A DNA stretch of 64,000 nucleotides from UBA987 sp002292105 (GTDB lineage Bacteria; Bacteroidota; Bacteroidia; NS11-12g; UBA9320), in NCBI GenBank assembly GCA_943846675.1, contig OX044357.1, positions 868,001 to 932,000 on the forward strand. The letters run 5' to 3'. Position 1 is the stretch's first letter, and each line of letters begins with the position of its first letter. The position numbers and the translations under genes were made by a program. Shown here one piece after another: positions 53,026 through 62,870 of the stretch. Below the pieces are notes generated by a model that did not search any database, was not told the DNA's origin, and saw only the letters and a program-made list of their open reading frames with translations.

Positions 53026-53901
53026 ATGAGTCAATACAAATTTTCTGGCCACGAGACGTTTCATTGTCGTCACTTTTGGTTGAAGAAAGGGTATGATTTT
53101 AATCAACTTGGAGGGGATCAAAGGTCTAATGACGCTGTGGTTCGTTTGGGAGTTGGAAAAAACATGGTTACATCCATCCATTACTGGATGAAAGCATTTA
53201 AAGTTACTAACTCCGAATCCTCAGAAATTACTGATTTTGGGCATTTCATATTTAGCTCGAATGGCAAAGATCCTTATTTGGAAGATATTGGCACTCTTTA
53301 CATGCTACATTACAACTTAATGACCAACCTGAACCAGGCTTCAATATATTCCATAACATTTGAAGAGTTTAGAAAAACAAGAATTGACTCAGAATTCACT
53401 GCTGAGTTATTGTTCGAGTTTGTGGCAAGGAAATTAAGAGTAGAGCGTCTTGACTATAGTGAGAAATCGTTAAGAAACGACATTAAGGTCTTTCTTCGAA
53501 CATATCAGACTGCAACAAAACGGGGATCAAAAAGCATTGAAGATGATTTCGCTTCTGTCCTTCTAGAGCTGAATTTTGTAAACCCAATTCAAGATACATT
53601 CATAAATGCAGAACAGGTGTTTCGCATCAGATACGATGAACAGCCACGTCTAAGCAAGTTAATTTTTTTGCATGCCTTACTTGATAGATATGAGGGGCAA
53701 GAATCAATTTCAGTTAAAGATATCCAAAGAGATGTGTCAGATAAGTTTTTATGTAACCGAGATGGGACTGAAAAAAAACTGAATGATTTATCTGACTCGG
53801 GCTATTTGGTTTATAAACAAGATGCTGGAAGGAAAGAAATTCAGTTTAAGTCAAATTTGAACAAATGGGATGTTTTGAAAAAGTATTATGACGAGGTTTA
53901 A
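53026..53901 (+). CDS. DUF4007 family protein
   Basis: A 291-residue protein beginning with FSGHETFHCRHFWLKKGYDF (residues 6-25), the signature of DUF4007, followed by VRLGVGKNMVTSIHYWMKAF. The C-terminal half is helical. DUF4007 genes are found in defence islands, often beside PP-loop (PAPS-reductase-like) genes, to my recollection. Role unknown; possibly a DNA-binding or sensor component. It overlaps the ATPase gene by 14 bp, so translation is coupled. Preceded by a palindromic operator candidate. Confidence 0.88.
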   Translation: MSQYKFSGHETFHCRHFWLKKGYDFNQLGGDQRSNDAVVRLGVGKNMVTSIHYWMKAFKVTNSESSEITDFGHFIFSSNGKDPYLEDIGTLYMLHYNLMTNLNQASIYSITFEEFRKTRIDSEFTAELLFEFVARKLRVERLDYSEKSLRNDIKVFLRTYQTATKRGSKSIEDDFASVLLELNFVNPIQDTFINAEQVFRIRYDEQPRLSKLIFLHALLDRYEGQESISVKDIQRDVSDKFLCNRDGTEKKLNDLSDSGYLVYKQDAGRKEIQFKSNLNKWDVLKKYYDEV

Positions 53902-56900
53902 GATTTCGACAAATATCAATCGTGATGCCAATGCTGAACTAGATTTCATTGTCACTAAGAATGCAAATGAAGTATACAACCGTATAATCCATAATCATTC
54001 AAGAGGTCAGAATTCATTTAGTATTATTGGTTCTTATGGAACTGGAAAATCGACATTCCTGTGGGCTTTTGAACATCATTTAAACGGAGATGTCAAATTT
54101 GATAGCCCTGTAAATGGTGAGTTTAAAGGTGTTAGAAAGTTTGACTTCAAACGAATTGTTGGTGAAGGCACCTCTTTTAAGAAACGATTTTGCATTGAGT
54201 TTGGTCTAGAATCCCTTGTCAATCAATCAAATAAAGAAGTACTGTCTGAATTTGACCTTTTATGCAAGGATATAAACTCTCGAAACAGGGCCTTAGTGAT
54301 CTTGGTCGATGAATTTGGTAAACATTTAGAATTCATAGCCAAACACAATCCAGAAGAAATGTTCTTTATCCAAGAACTTGCAGAGTTCTGTAATGATTCA
54401 AGCAAACAAGTGCTATTCATAACTACACTGCATCAGAATTTTTCAGTTTATGCTAAGGGGTTGTCAGTAGCTGAAAAAAGTGAATGGGATAAGGTCAGAG
54501 GTCGACTAATTGATATTGCTTTTGATGAACCTGTAGAACAATTGTTATTCTTTGCCTCTCAGAGGTTGAAACATATTCAAGTACCAGAGCTTTTAAAAGT
54601 ACCGTATTGGAAATTTGTTAAGACAATAGTAAGTTCACAATTACTAGGTAAGAGCTTGTCAAAACAAAATGACACGCTTGACAAACTGTTCCCGCTTGAC
54701 CCTCTTGCTGCTGATATATTGACCAAATCACTCCAGAGATATGGCCAAAATGAGCGCTCCTTATTTACATTCTTGGAGTCACAAGAGTTGTCTGAAAAAA
54801 TTGAACATCAAATAGTATTCACTGTTCCAGATTGTTTTGACTATTTGATTCAGAATTTGTCATCGGAAGTAGAAAATGGTGAAAAAAAACCCTTTCAAGC
54901 CACAATGGAAAGCAGCTGTCTTAGCTTTAGAGAAAGCAGAGATTTTATTTGAAAACGAATATAATGATGTTGCTAAGTTACTTAAAACAATTTGCCTAGT
55001 AAATATCTTTTCTAATGCCAATGGAACCTTAGATCTAGATGTATTGAGTGGGTATGCAAAATCCATTTTGGGTGTACCGAATCCAGAAGTAATTATTGAC
55101 AAACTCATCACAAAACGCCTGATAAAATTTTCAAATTACCGTTCAAAATTTAATTTTATCGACGGAACGGATGTTGACATAGAACAGGAATTAATCGATG
55201 CATCTCAGCATATTGAAAGTGAACTTAACTTAATTAGTAGGTTAGAGTCTTACTTTGATTTTGGCATTATCCCAGCCAAAAGAATTCAGTTTGAATTTGG
55301 CACTCCTAGATTTTTTCAATTCAAATTCTACGACGATTGGTCATATGAGGAACCCACGAATGAAATTGACGGACATATTAACCTGATTTTCACCAAGAAG
55401 CGCATTCTAAAATCCATACAAGAAAAGGTAGAAGTTATTTCACCCGCACAAGTTTTTGTTTTATTTAAAGAGATAGACCAAATTGAGGACACCATTTTCG
55501 AAATTGATAAGATTAACTACGTAATTCACAAATACAGTGAAGATAAAGTGGCTCTAAGAATTTTGAATGAAGAAAAGCTTTTCCGAACGAATCAATTGAA
55601 GTATTTCGTCGAAGGTGCTTTATTTGGGAAGGAATCAAAAGTTTCATGGATTTGGAATTCTACAATAGATGAACTTAATAAAGGTAAAAAGCGATCGATA
55701 TACTCCTACAAAGCGTTGAACAAGCTTTTGTCAGATGCAGCTCAACAAGCTTATCCCAATACGCCGCAGTACAGGAATGAAATGGTTAATAAGGAGTTTT
55801 TATCTTCTCCTATATTAACGGCTCGAAAAGCATTAATTCGTCAAGTTATCGCCAATGGAGATAAACCGAATCTAGGCTTTGATGAAAAGAGATTTCCACC
55901 GGAAAAGACCATTTATTTATCCTTACTTAAGGAGACAGGGATTCACAAGTCCGAAGATGGAAGGTATTTCTTTGGGAAACCTCAAGATGTCACTTTACTA
56001 CCTCTTTGGAATGTTTGTGAAGCCATTTTAAAGTCTTCAAGCGAGTCAATTACTTCAGTAACCGAATTCTACAAGAAATTGCGTAAGGCTCCCTTTAAAC
56101 TGAAACAGGGGTTTTTAGACTTTTGGATTCATTTATTCTTAGTAATGAAAAAAGAAGATTACGCACTTTATTACAATAGTGAAGAATACGTGCCACATCT
56201 ATCTAGTGACATGATGGATCTTATTTACAAACACCCTTCAAAGTACTTTGTAAAGGCACTATCTGCAGATGGTGTGCGCTCCGATTATCTTGGTTTCTAC
56301 AAAGAACTGACAGGTTTCAATGAATCAGACATAAGTGGTTTGGAATCTAGTTATATTACAATTTACGGGAACTTTTTAAGATTTTATAGAGGGCTAGAGG
56401 ATTACACGAAAAAAACCAAAACTGCACTGTCTAAAGAGGCTCTCGGTGTCAGGAATGCAATTGCAAATGCTAAAGACCCTGAGTCAGCATTATTTACAGG
56501 AATTCCAGAAGCTCTAGGTTATTTCAAAATAGAAAAATCTGATGAACAATTACATAGTTTTTTATTGGATCTACAAGGTGCTATAAAAGAAATTAGAGGA
56601 GCATATGATCAATTAGTTGAGCAGCTAGAATTACAAATTAAGGAACATTTAAAAATTAAGGTTAATAGTTTCACTGAAATGAAAGAACAACTCACTATGT
56701 TGTTCTCTGGAATCAATAAAAACTTAATTGCTAATGACAAGTTGCGTATTTTTTATACGCGCGTCGTTTCCCCCTTAGATGTAAAAAAAGCATACTGGGA
56801 ATCTTTATGCGACTCGGCTATTGGCAAAAAGCTTGACCAGATTAATGACGAGGAAGTACATTTGTTGCTAGATCGAATAAAAGGGAACTTTAGTACTCTA

Positions 56901-57140
56901 CTAGATCTTGTCGACATTCATACAGTCGAATTAAAGGATCAGGAAGAAATCGTTCAGTTTGCAATTACCAAACCCTCAGGAGAAAACAGCATCAGACGAA
57001 ATCTTATTGTTTCACCAAAGATTACGAAGAAGTCAAAAGAAGTGCAGAAGCGGATTGAACAGTTACTAGGAAACGAAACGATTGTGAACAAATTAGCACT
57101 CATAAGGTTATTAGAGAATGAATTAAAGAAGAATGACTAA
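53888..57140 (+). pseudogene. Large P-loop ATPase, interrupted by a one-base shift at an A8 tract
   Basis: The first frame (53888-54952) has Walker A GSYGTGKST (residues 48-56) and Walker B VILVDEFGK (137-145) with the sensor-like FITTLHQNFS. The second frame (54876-57140, 754 residues) is long, helical and lysine-rich with no named domain. They overlap at A8 (54882-54889): with seven A residues the two join into a protein of about 1083 residues, the size of BrxC/PglY/DUF499-like ATPases, which it resembles only in layout. Options are real mutation, phase variation or transcriptional slippage, or sequencing error. It overlaps DUF4007 and the PP-loop gene, so it is the centre of a tight operon. 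Confidence 0.75.
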
Positions 57141-58251
57141 AGTCAAACACATATTAGGTATTTCGGGTGGAAAAGACAGTGCGGCGCTAGCTTTGTACTT
57201 AAATCAGACTTCACCTGAAATGGACATAGAGTATTACACTTGCGACACAGGGAGAGAATTAACTGAGACATATAAGTTGATTGACAGGCTTGAGAGTCGA
57301 ATGGGTAAGTCAATCAAAAAGCTAGATGCCGTTGATGTAAACAGTGTCGTGGACCAAAGTCCTTTTGACCATTTTCTTTCTTTGTATGGGGGGTACCTGC
57401 CATCATCTACCTCACGTTGGTGCACAAAAAAACTAAAACTAGAACCCTTTGAAAAATACATAGGGGATGAACCGACAATCTCATATGTTGGGATTCGAGG
57501 GGACGAAGACAGGGACGGATATATTTCAAAGAAACAAAGTGTACAATCAATTTTCCCATTTAGGAAGAATATCTGGAGCGAAGATGTTAATAGATTAGTC
57601 CTTGCCAATCAAAACCAAAAGAACTTTGAGACAATAGCCCGTAAAGTAATAAACCCTTATTATCTGGATAAAGTTCTCCAATTTGCTCAATGTCCCATTG
57701 ATGTAAATTTTAATCTAAAACAAAAATTGAATGCACTACTTGATGTAAGCATTAAGTCCTACAATCAAATTGTATTTGAATTTCTGAAAGAGACAGATTA
57801 CCCTGTTGGTCAACTAGATTCTTTTCCACTGGTTGAGAATGAAGATAATTTAGTCCTGGAAGATATATTCAAAATATTGAATGAATCTGGAGTTGGAATA
57901 CCAGCGTATTACAAGCCTTTGAATTATGAGGTGGAGATAGATGGAGAAAAGAAACAGGGAACATATAGCAGAAGTAGATCGGGATGTTTCTTTTGCTTTT
58001 ATCAACAGAAAATAGAATGGGTATGGCTGCTAGAGCATCACAAGGAACTTTTTGAAAAGGCGATGCAATACGAAAAGGATGGATATTCCTGGATGGATAG
58101 TGAAACACTTGAAGATTTAAAACAACCAGAACGCATTGAATCTATTAAAAAAGAACACTACCTGAGGATGAATCGAAATAGTCAACAGAAGTCCTGGAAA
58201 GACCAAATTCTTGAGGCCGATGGCGAAGGATGTGCTAGTTGTTTTATATAA
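57133..58251 (+). CDS. PP-loop ATPase / PAPS-reductase-like (DndC-related) enzyme
   Basis: A 372-residue protein with the PP-loop SGGKDS (residues 11-16), typical of ATP-pyrophosphatases that activate substrates by adenylation. Additional conserved elements: SRWCTKKLK (Cys97), GIRGDEDRDGY (120-130), RSGCFFCFYQ with Cys285 and Cys288, and a terminal GCASC with Cys367 and Cys370. Paired cysteines could hold an iron-sulfur cluster as in DndC, which provides sulfur for DNA phosphorothioation. No cysteine desulfurase (DndA/SspA) or DndD/E lies nearby, so a host IscS would be needed. The family also includes real PAPS reductases, but the context speaks for a DNA- or RNA-modifying role. Confidence 0.88.
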   Translation: MTKVKHILGISGGKDSAALALYLNQTSPEMDIEYYTCDTGRELTETYKLIDRLESRMGKSIKKLDAVDVNSVVDQSPFDHFLSLYGGYLPSSTSRWCTKKLKLEPFEKYIGDEPTISYVGIRGDEDRDGYISKKQSVQSIFPFRKNIWSEDVNRLVLANQNQKNFETIARKVINPYYLDKVLQFAQCPIDVNFNLKQKLNALLDVSIKSYNQIVFEFLKETDYPVGQLDSFPLVENEDNLVLEDIFKILNESGVGIPAYYKPLNYEVEIDGEKKQGTYSRSRSGCFFCFYQQKIEWVWLLEHHKELFEKAMQYEKDGYSWMDSETLEDLKQPERIESIKKEHYLRMNRNSQQKSWKDQILEADGEGCASCFI

Positions 58252-58252
58252 A

Positions 58253-59218
58253 TTAACTTTTATTCTTAAAATAAATAACCTCACTTCTTGCACCTGGCAC
58301 ATTCCACGAATAGTTATCGTCGAAGTAACAAATCCATACGTATAGAATCTTTATATAGTTGTTTAATTCAAAACTTCTAGGAGTGGGCACCGTCGTGGTA
58401 TTATCAGAAAACCACCTTCTTACTGCTCCAAATTGCATACTACCGCTTCTATCAGGATTCCTATCATTTGTACATAATTTAATAGCTTCCTTAAATTTCT
58501 CTATAAAGGGATGTTGGTTAAAAACGTTTTTCAAATGATCAAAAAATTCAATTTCACTCAAGTCAATAATTATTCGATAGAGCTCTAGATCATGAGCGGC
58601 ACAATCCATTTCCAACTCATTTTGTATTTCCCCAGAATATATTTTATATAACAATTCTGGGGAAGAAGTCATAGGCAATTGGTTGATGAGAAAGTAATCG
58701 TCAGTAGGCGGTGGTGTAGGAAGAGAAGGATAATCTACAACGGGCATTTCCACAGCGTTAACTAGATTTCTTATTTTTTTATAAAGTTCTTTATCTACAT
58801 ATTCACTTTCCAGAATAATCTTGTTAAGATAAGTTCTATCCGCAAAACTAAGTTTCTCGTTTAAGCCATTGAGTTCAAAATTGTATTCTCCTTTTTCCCC
58901 AACCCCTCTGCCAGTTACATTTGCCGAACCAAAAAACAAAGAGGTATGATTATCCCAAAAAGCTTTTAAATGAATTCTAGTGTTTCTATAAAGTGCTATG
59001 TTATTTTGCAAACAATAATCATACAAATGAATATCGCTTACCCCTAAACACAAGTCACCTATTTCCCATCTTACGACAATTTGATTTATTTTTTTTGATT
59101 TATTTAATGTTTCAAGTTGAGCCATCTTTACATACGCAGAAAACAGGGTAACGTGATTAGAACTATTTATATAATTTAGTGCACCATGTTCCAAATTATC
59201 TCCGCTTCTATACAACAT
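58253..59218 (-). CDS. Single-HKD phospholipase-D-type nuclease
   Basis: A 321-residue protein, convergent to the PP-loop gene with a one-base gap. The HKD motif is IHLKAFWDN...FFGSANVTG: His83, Lys85, Asp89, then GSxN (97-100). Only one HKD copy is present, as in dimeric PLD-type nucleases such as BfiI. The C-terminal half (residues 170-321) is helical without a named domain. As a nuclease next to DUF4007, ATPase and PP-loop genes, it could be the restriction effector. Its opposite orientation leaves open that it is an independent gene. Confidence 0.82.
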   Translation of the reverse strand: MLYRSGDNLEHGALNYINSSNHVTLFSAYVKMAQLETLNKSKKINQIVVRWEIGDLCLGVSDIHLYDYCLQNNIALYRNTRIHLKAFWDNHTSLFFGSANVTGRGVGEKGEYNFELNGLNEKLSFADRTYLNKIILESEYVDKELYKKIRNLVNAVEMPVVDYPSLPTPPPTDDYFLINQLPMTSSPELLYKIYSGEIQNELEMDCAAHDLELYRIIIDLSEIEFFDHLKNVFNQHPFIEKFKEAIKLCTNDRNPDRSGSMQFGAVRRWFSDNTTTVPTPRSFELNNYIKILYVWICYFDDNYSWNVPGARSEVIYFKNKS

Positions 59219-59262
59219 GATCTAGTTTAAGTTTGTAGCTTTATATTTCAATCTACCAATAT

Positions 59263-60915
59263 ATGATTTATCCTGAGTTTTTCCCTGAAGACAGAGACGA
59301 ATGAAATTGCTGAAAAAAAAGTATTTGAGCAATTAAAACGTATTTCAGACTACTTATGATATTTTCTATTCGAGAAAATTTATTACTGACGGTATAGGGA
59401 AAAAACCAGAGTATGAAGTAGACTTTATCATTGCAATACCGGAGAAAGCCATTATTTGCCTAGAAGTTAAGGGTGGTATTATTAATTACTCTGGCAGCTA
59501 AAGATCAGTGGACTCAAAACAGTAGACTTATGAGTAAACGACCAGATAGCCAAGCCTCATCTGCTTCACGCACGCTTTAATTAAAGGCTTTTCTGGTTTA
59601 ATTGGTGATATGGCAATTGGGTGGGGTTTGTGTTTCCCAGATGGAGACCTTGGCTCTAAGGCGTTACCCGCCTCTATAGATTCTAACCAGATTATAGACC
59701 AATTAGGGGTACTACATATAGACAAAGCCTTAGAGTTTCTTTTTGATTTTGTGAAAAAGCAAAATTCACACAGGCTGGGTGCTAGACGTTGGATGTACAA
59801 TAAATTTAAAACCGAACTACTCAGAGATATTGGTTTTGTTCAAGTATTAAGTACAAGAGTTAAGTATAACGAGCGTAATTTTATTGAGTTAACAAATACT
59901 CAGATATCTGTATTTAATCGCTTAAAGGGTAATAAAAATATTATTACTACAGGCCCCGCAGGGTCTGGCAAAACCATTATCGCCAAAACACTTGGCACAA
60001 GATTTGCTATAAAAGAGGCAAAAGCGTGCTTTATTCTTATGCTTTAATAGAACCTTGGCAAATAAAATACGCTATGATTTTGATAGAGATGAGATCCGGT
60101 CATTGAAGTGGCTACCTTTCATTCCTTTCGCTAGGAAAATCATTGACCTTTACGATGCACACGCTGGTGGAAGGATAACAGCTCTTCTGAAGATTTTTGG
60201 GAGTTAGATGTGCCTGTAAAATTGGAGGAATGTCTCGCCTTTTTATCAAGATACACATTTGATGCTATCATCATCGATGAAGGACAGGACTTTAAAGAAC
60301 TTTGGTTCGAGTTAATTTTTAGTTTAGGACATCCAAGACTGCCGGCAAGTACATGTATTTATGGATCGAAATGCAGGACATTTTTGGGCATTTCACCAAA
60401 ATACCTAATGAAGACACTTTTATTCAAGTATAACCTACCTGAGAACTGCCGTAATACAAAAACGATTGTCAACTATTTGTCGCAGGCCATTGCTCAAAGA
60501 CATTAAAATCGTTTGCCAAATAGTCCTGAAGGGTGAGGAGCCGTGGTGATTAAAAGTCCTTTACGAACCAATTAGAGCAACAAAAGTATGTCCTATTGGA
60601 TGAGATTAAAGCGTTAGTACAAGAGAGCAGGGCATAAATGCCCAGAGCAAATACTAGTATTACTGAATTCTAGTAAAGCAGACAGTTGTTTGGGAACCAC
60701 CACAAAGGCAGGCAAACTTAGAAATTAAAGCCTTAGATAACAAAGGTCGTTTTCAAAGAGATGCTGTAAATTATACGACTATTAACACTTTTAAAGGCTT
60801 AGAGGCAGATATCGTTTTTATTGTAGATGCAGACAAAATACCTTTAGAACAAAAACACGAGAAGCTCTATACAGAAGCTTCTCGTGCTAGACATAAGTTG
60901 TATGTTTTGAATTAG
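59263..60915 (+). pseudogene. Decayed NERD-nuclease / UvrD-like helicase gene
   Basis: Multiple frames in order give a NERD nuclease domain (AEKKVFEQLKRISDY, VDFIIAIPEKAIICLEVKGG), a linker, Walker A TGPAGSGKTII near 59952, helicase II AIIIDEGQDFKELW near 60255, and a C-terminal TFKGLEADIVFIVDAD and EASRARHKLYVL (motif VI). At least five frameshifts or stops interrupt it: early stop after DRDE, a second after the first strand, TAA after YSGS, a frame change after TLGTRF and another near 60510. Not functional. It abuts the GHKL gene at the 3' end. Confidence 0.85.
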
Positions 60916-62865
60916 TTATTTTATATTATCGCTTTCATTGGTTATATGCTCTTCCCAATATTGTGTGTCAACTTGTATAGATCCATTTTTTATGAATGAC
61001 TCTAGTCTATCACTTATTTTTCTCAAATAAGAATTTAAAATATGCTCAAGTTCATTATCATCTTGAATCATTTGTTCCATTTCATAAGCGTATGAGCAAA
61101 TTAGCATTTCAATGGCTATTGTAAACACACTGAGACTTTTATTTTGTTTTAATGGGTCAATAATATTCTTATAATAAATATGTTCCGTGTTTATAAAAGT
61201 GATTTTTTTACCTCTAACAGTTGTTAGTTCAAATAAGTTCCCGGTTGGATTATTATGATAAAGAACAATGGTCTTATTCATTCCAGCAGCAAAATTTTCA
61301 ACTTGAAAAGTAATAGACTCTTTTGAAAGGTGCATAAATCTTGTTTTCAGGAAACCTATTAATTCAACTTTCTGCTCTTTTGTCCATTCTTTCCCTTGCG
61401 GCATAGCCCTAATAACAGCAGGTTCAGCTACCGGTAATGGGGTAGCTTCTTCATCTTCACTTGCAAGTGCGATTGCTTCTTTTTCCTCCCCTTTATATTG
61501 CCTCCAATAGTCTCTTCGAAAGCCTCTCATTTTTTCTATACAATCTTTAATTTCATTTGATATTTTATTGAACAATAATTGCTGTTGCTCGTTTACCCCA
61601 ATGTTATCAATCTCTGATATATCCGCAGTCTCCTCATTTGAAACATACCGAAAGTCAACATGTTGCTTTTGATAATCTACACCCATCAAGTTATCTAGTT
61701 CACTGTCAAATTCAACTTCTATGGTCCAAAATCTATTAGTTTCATCAGTAACGGTATACATACCATAACTCCCACAATCTATTTCCCTTTTGGTACGTAT
61801 AAAAAATATGTTTGCGCTAGTAAAATCTGATCCGCCACTCATTTTTTCACCGATTTTCCTACCCAAAGATGTTGCACCACCTTTTGAGTTTCCAGGATAA
61901 ACTAGACTTTTTGTACCAAAAGCGGCTCTTATTGTGAAATAATATGCTTTGCCACCGAGTTCAATGTCGTACCGAACGTTCCAATAATCATCAAACTTTT
62001 GAAAGAGAGGTAGCGTTGTTTCATTTTCTTTACACCCGTCTATATACTTTTTGTAATGATAACTTGATGTGAACTTTTCGTTGTTTGGCACTTTAAGATT
62101 AAACATATTTCTTTTAGGATTTGTTGCTGCATCCCAAACAAAATCAGTGATGTAAGTTTTTTTCGTAGACAAAAATAATGGGTCATAGGGCAACACATTT
62201 TCTAAAATATCGTATTCGTTATTGCCTTTCAATATTGAGCCAAATGTAATTTCAAGATTTTCTTGTAGAGCATATCTATACAATCTTCCTGTTAACTTTT
62301 TAGTTTTATCAATAACCGTTTTAGGTCTTCTTGAACCTAGGTTTTTAATTTTCGACCACCTAATTATGGTACTTGCATTAACTAAATCTATACTCACCTT
62401 AATACCTTTAAATTTTGGTGTTTTTGCAACAGCATCATCATAACCCGGCTCTGGCCTAGTAGCTTGGTCATCTAAATCTAGGACAACAAAATTCCATTCA
62501 CCTGATTTTTTATCTTTGGAATAAACCTCTACTCTTCTTCCTACATAGATGGACGAATTGGGTAAGCCTACACCAAAAGTTCCAATTCTTTCGTTTGACG
62601 TTCCTGCCCCATCAGCAAATCTTAAGCATCCATTAATTTCGTCAAAAGTCATTCCAGATCCATTGTCTATAAAAAAGACATCTGAAATAAATCTAGATCC
62701 CCTGCCACCTTCAACCCTCTGTTCCTCGACAAAAGTAATATCAATATTTGTCGCTTTTGAATCCACAGAATTATCAATGATTTCTGCCATTGCATATATT
62801 GGGCTTTTGTACCCTGAATTAACAAGTTTTTCTACAAAGTGGTTTCCGTATAAATTATTTGCCAT
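60916..62865 (-). CDS. GHKL (HSP90/MutL/MORC-like) ATPase
   Basis: A 649-residue protein with GHKL signatures: N-box AEIIDNSVDS (Glu28, Asn32), G1 box FIDNGSGM (65-72) and G2 box GTFGVGLPNS (95-104). The remaining part is a mixed domain with no named family and a helical C-terminus. It lies 5 bp downstream of a DEAH helicase in the same orientation. GHKL ATPases paired with SF2 helicases occur in restriction-like defence loci, as Iyer and Aravind described for MORC-type ATPases. Role inferred. Confidence 0.85.
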   Translation of the reverse strand: MANNLYGNHFVEKLVNSGYKSPIYAMAEIIDNSVDSKATNIDITFVEEQRVEGGRGSRFISDVFFIDNGSGMTFDEINGCLRFADGAGTSNERIGTFGVGLPNSSIYVGRRVEVYSKDKKSGEWNFVVLDLDDQATRPEPGYDDAVAKTPKFKGIKVSIDLVNASTIIRWSKIKNLGSRRPKTVIDKTKKLTGRLYRYALQENLEITFGSILKGNNEYDILENVLPYDPLFLSTKKTYITDFVWDAATNPKRNMFNLKVPNNEKFTSSYHYKKYIDGCKENETTLPLFQKFDDYWNVRYDIELGGKAYYFTIRAAFGTKSLVYPGNSKGGATSLGRKIGEKMSGGSDFTSANIFFIRTKREIDCGSYGMYTVTDETNRFWTIEVEFDSELDNLMGVDYQKQHVDFRYVSNEETADISEIDNIGVNEQQQLLFNKISNEIKDCIEKMRGFRRDYWRQYKGEEKEAIALASEDEEATPLPVAEPAVIRAMPQGKEWTKEQKVELIGFLKTRFMHLSKESITFQVENFAAGMNKTIVLYHNNPTGNLFELTTVRGKKITFINTEHIYYKNIIDPLKQNKSLSVFTIAIEMLICSYAYEMEQMIQDDNELEHILNSYLRKISDRLESFIKNGSIQVDTQYWEEHITNESDNIK

Positions 62866-62870
62866 AGTTA

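Noticed and set aside
53026..58251. Standard Dnd, Ssp or BREX system
   Set aside because: No DndB/D/E, SspB/C, PglX or PglZ-type genes occur; only the PP-loop protein and an ATPase of similar layout recall these systems.
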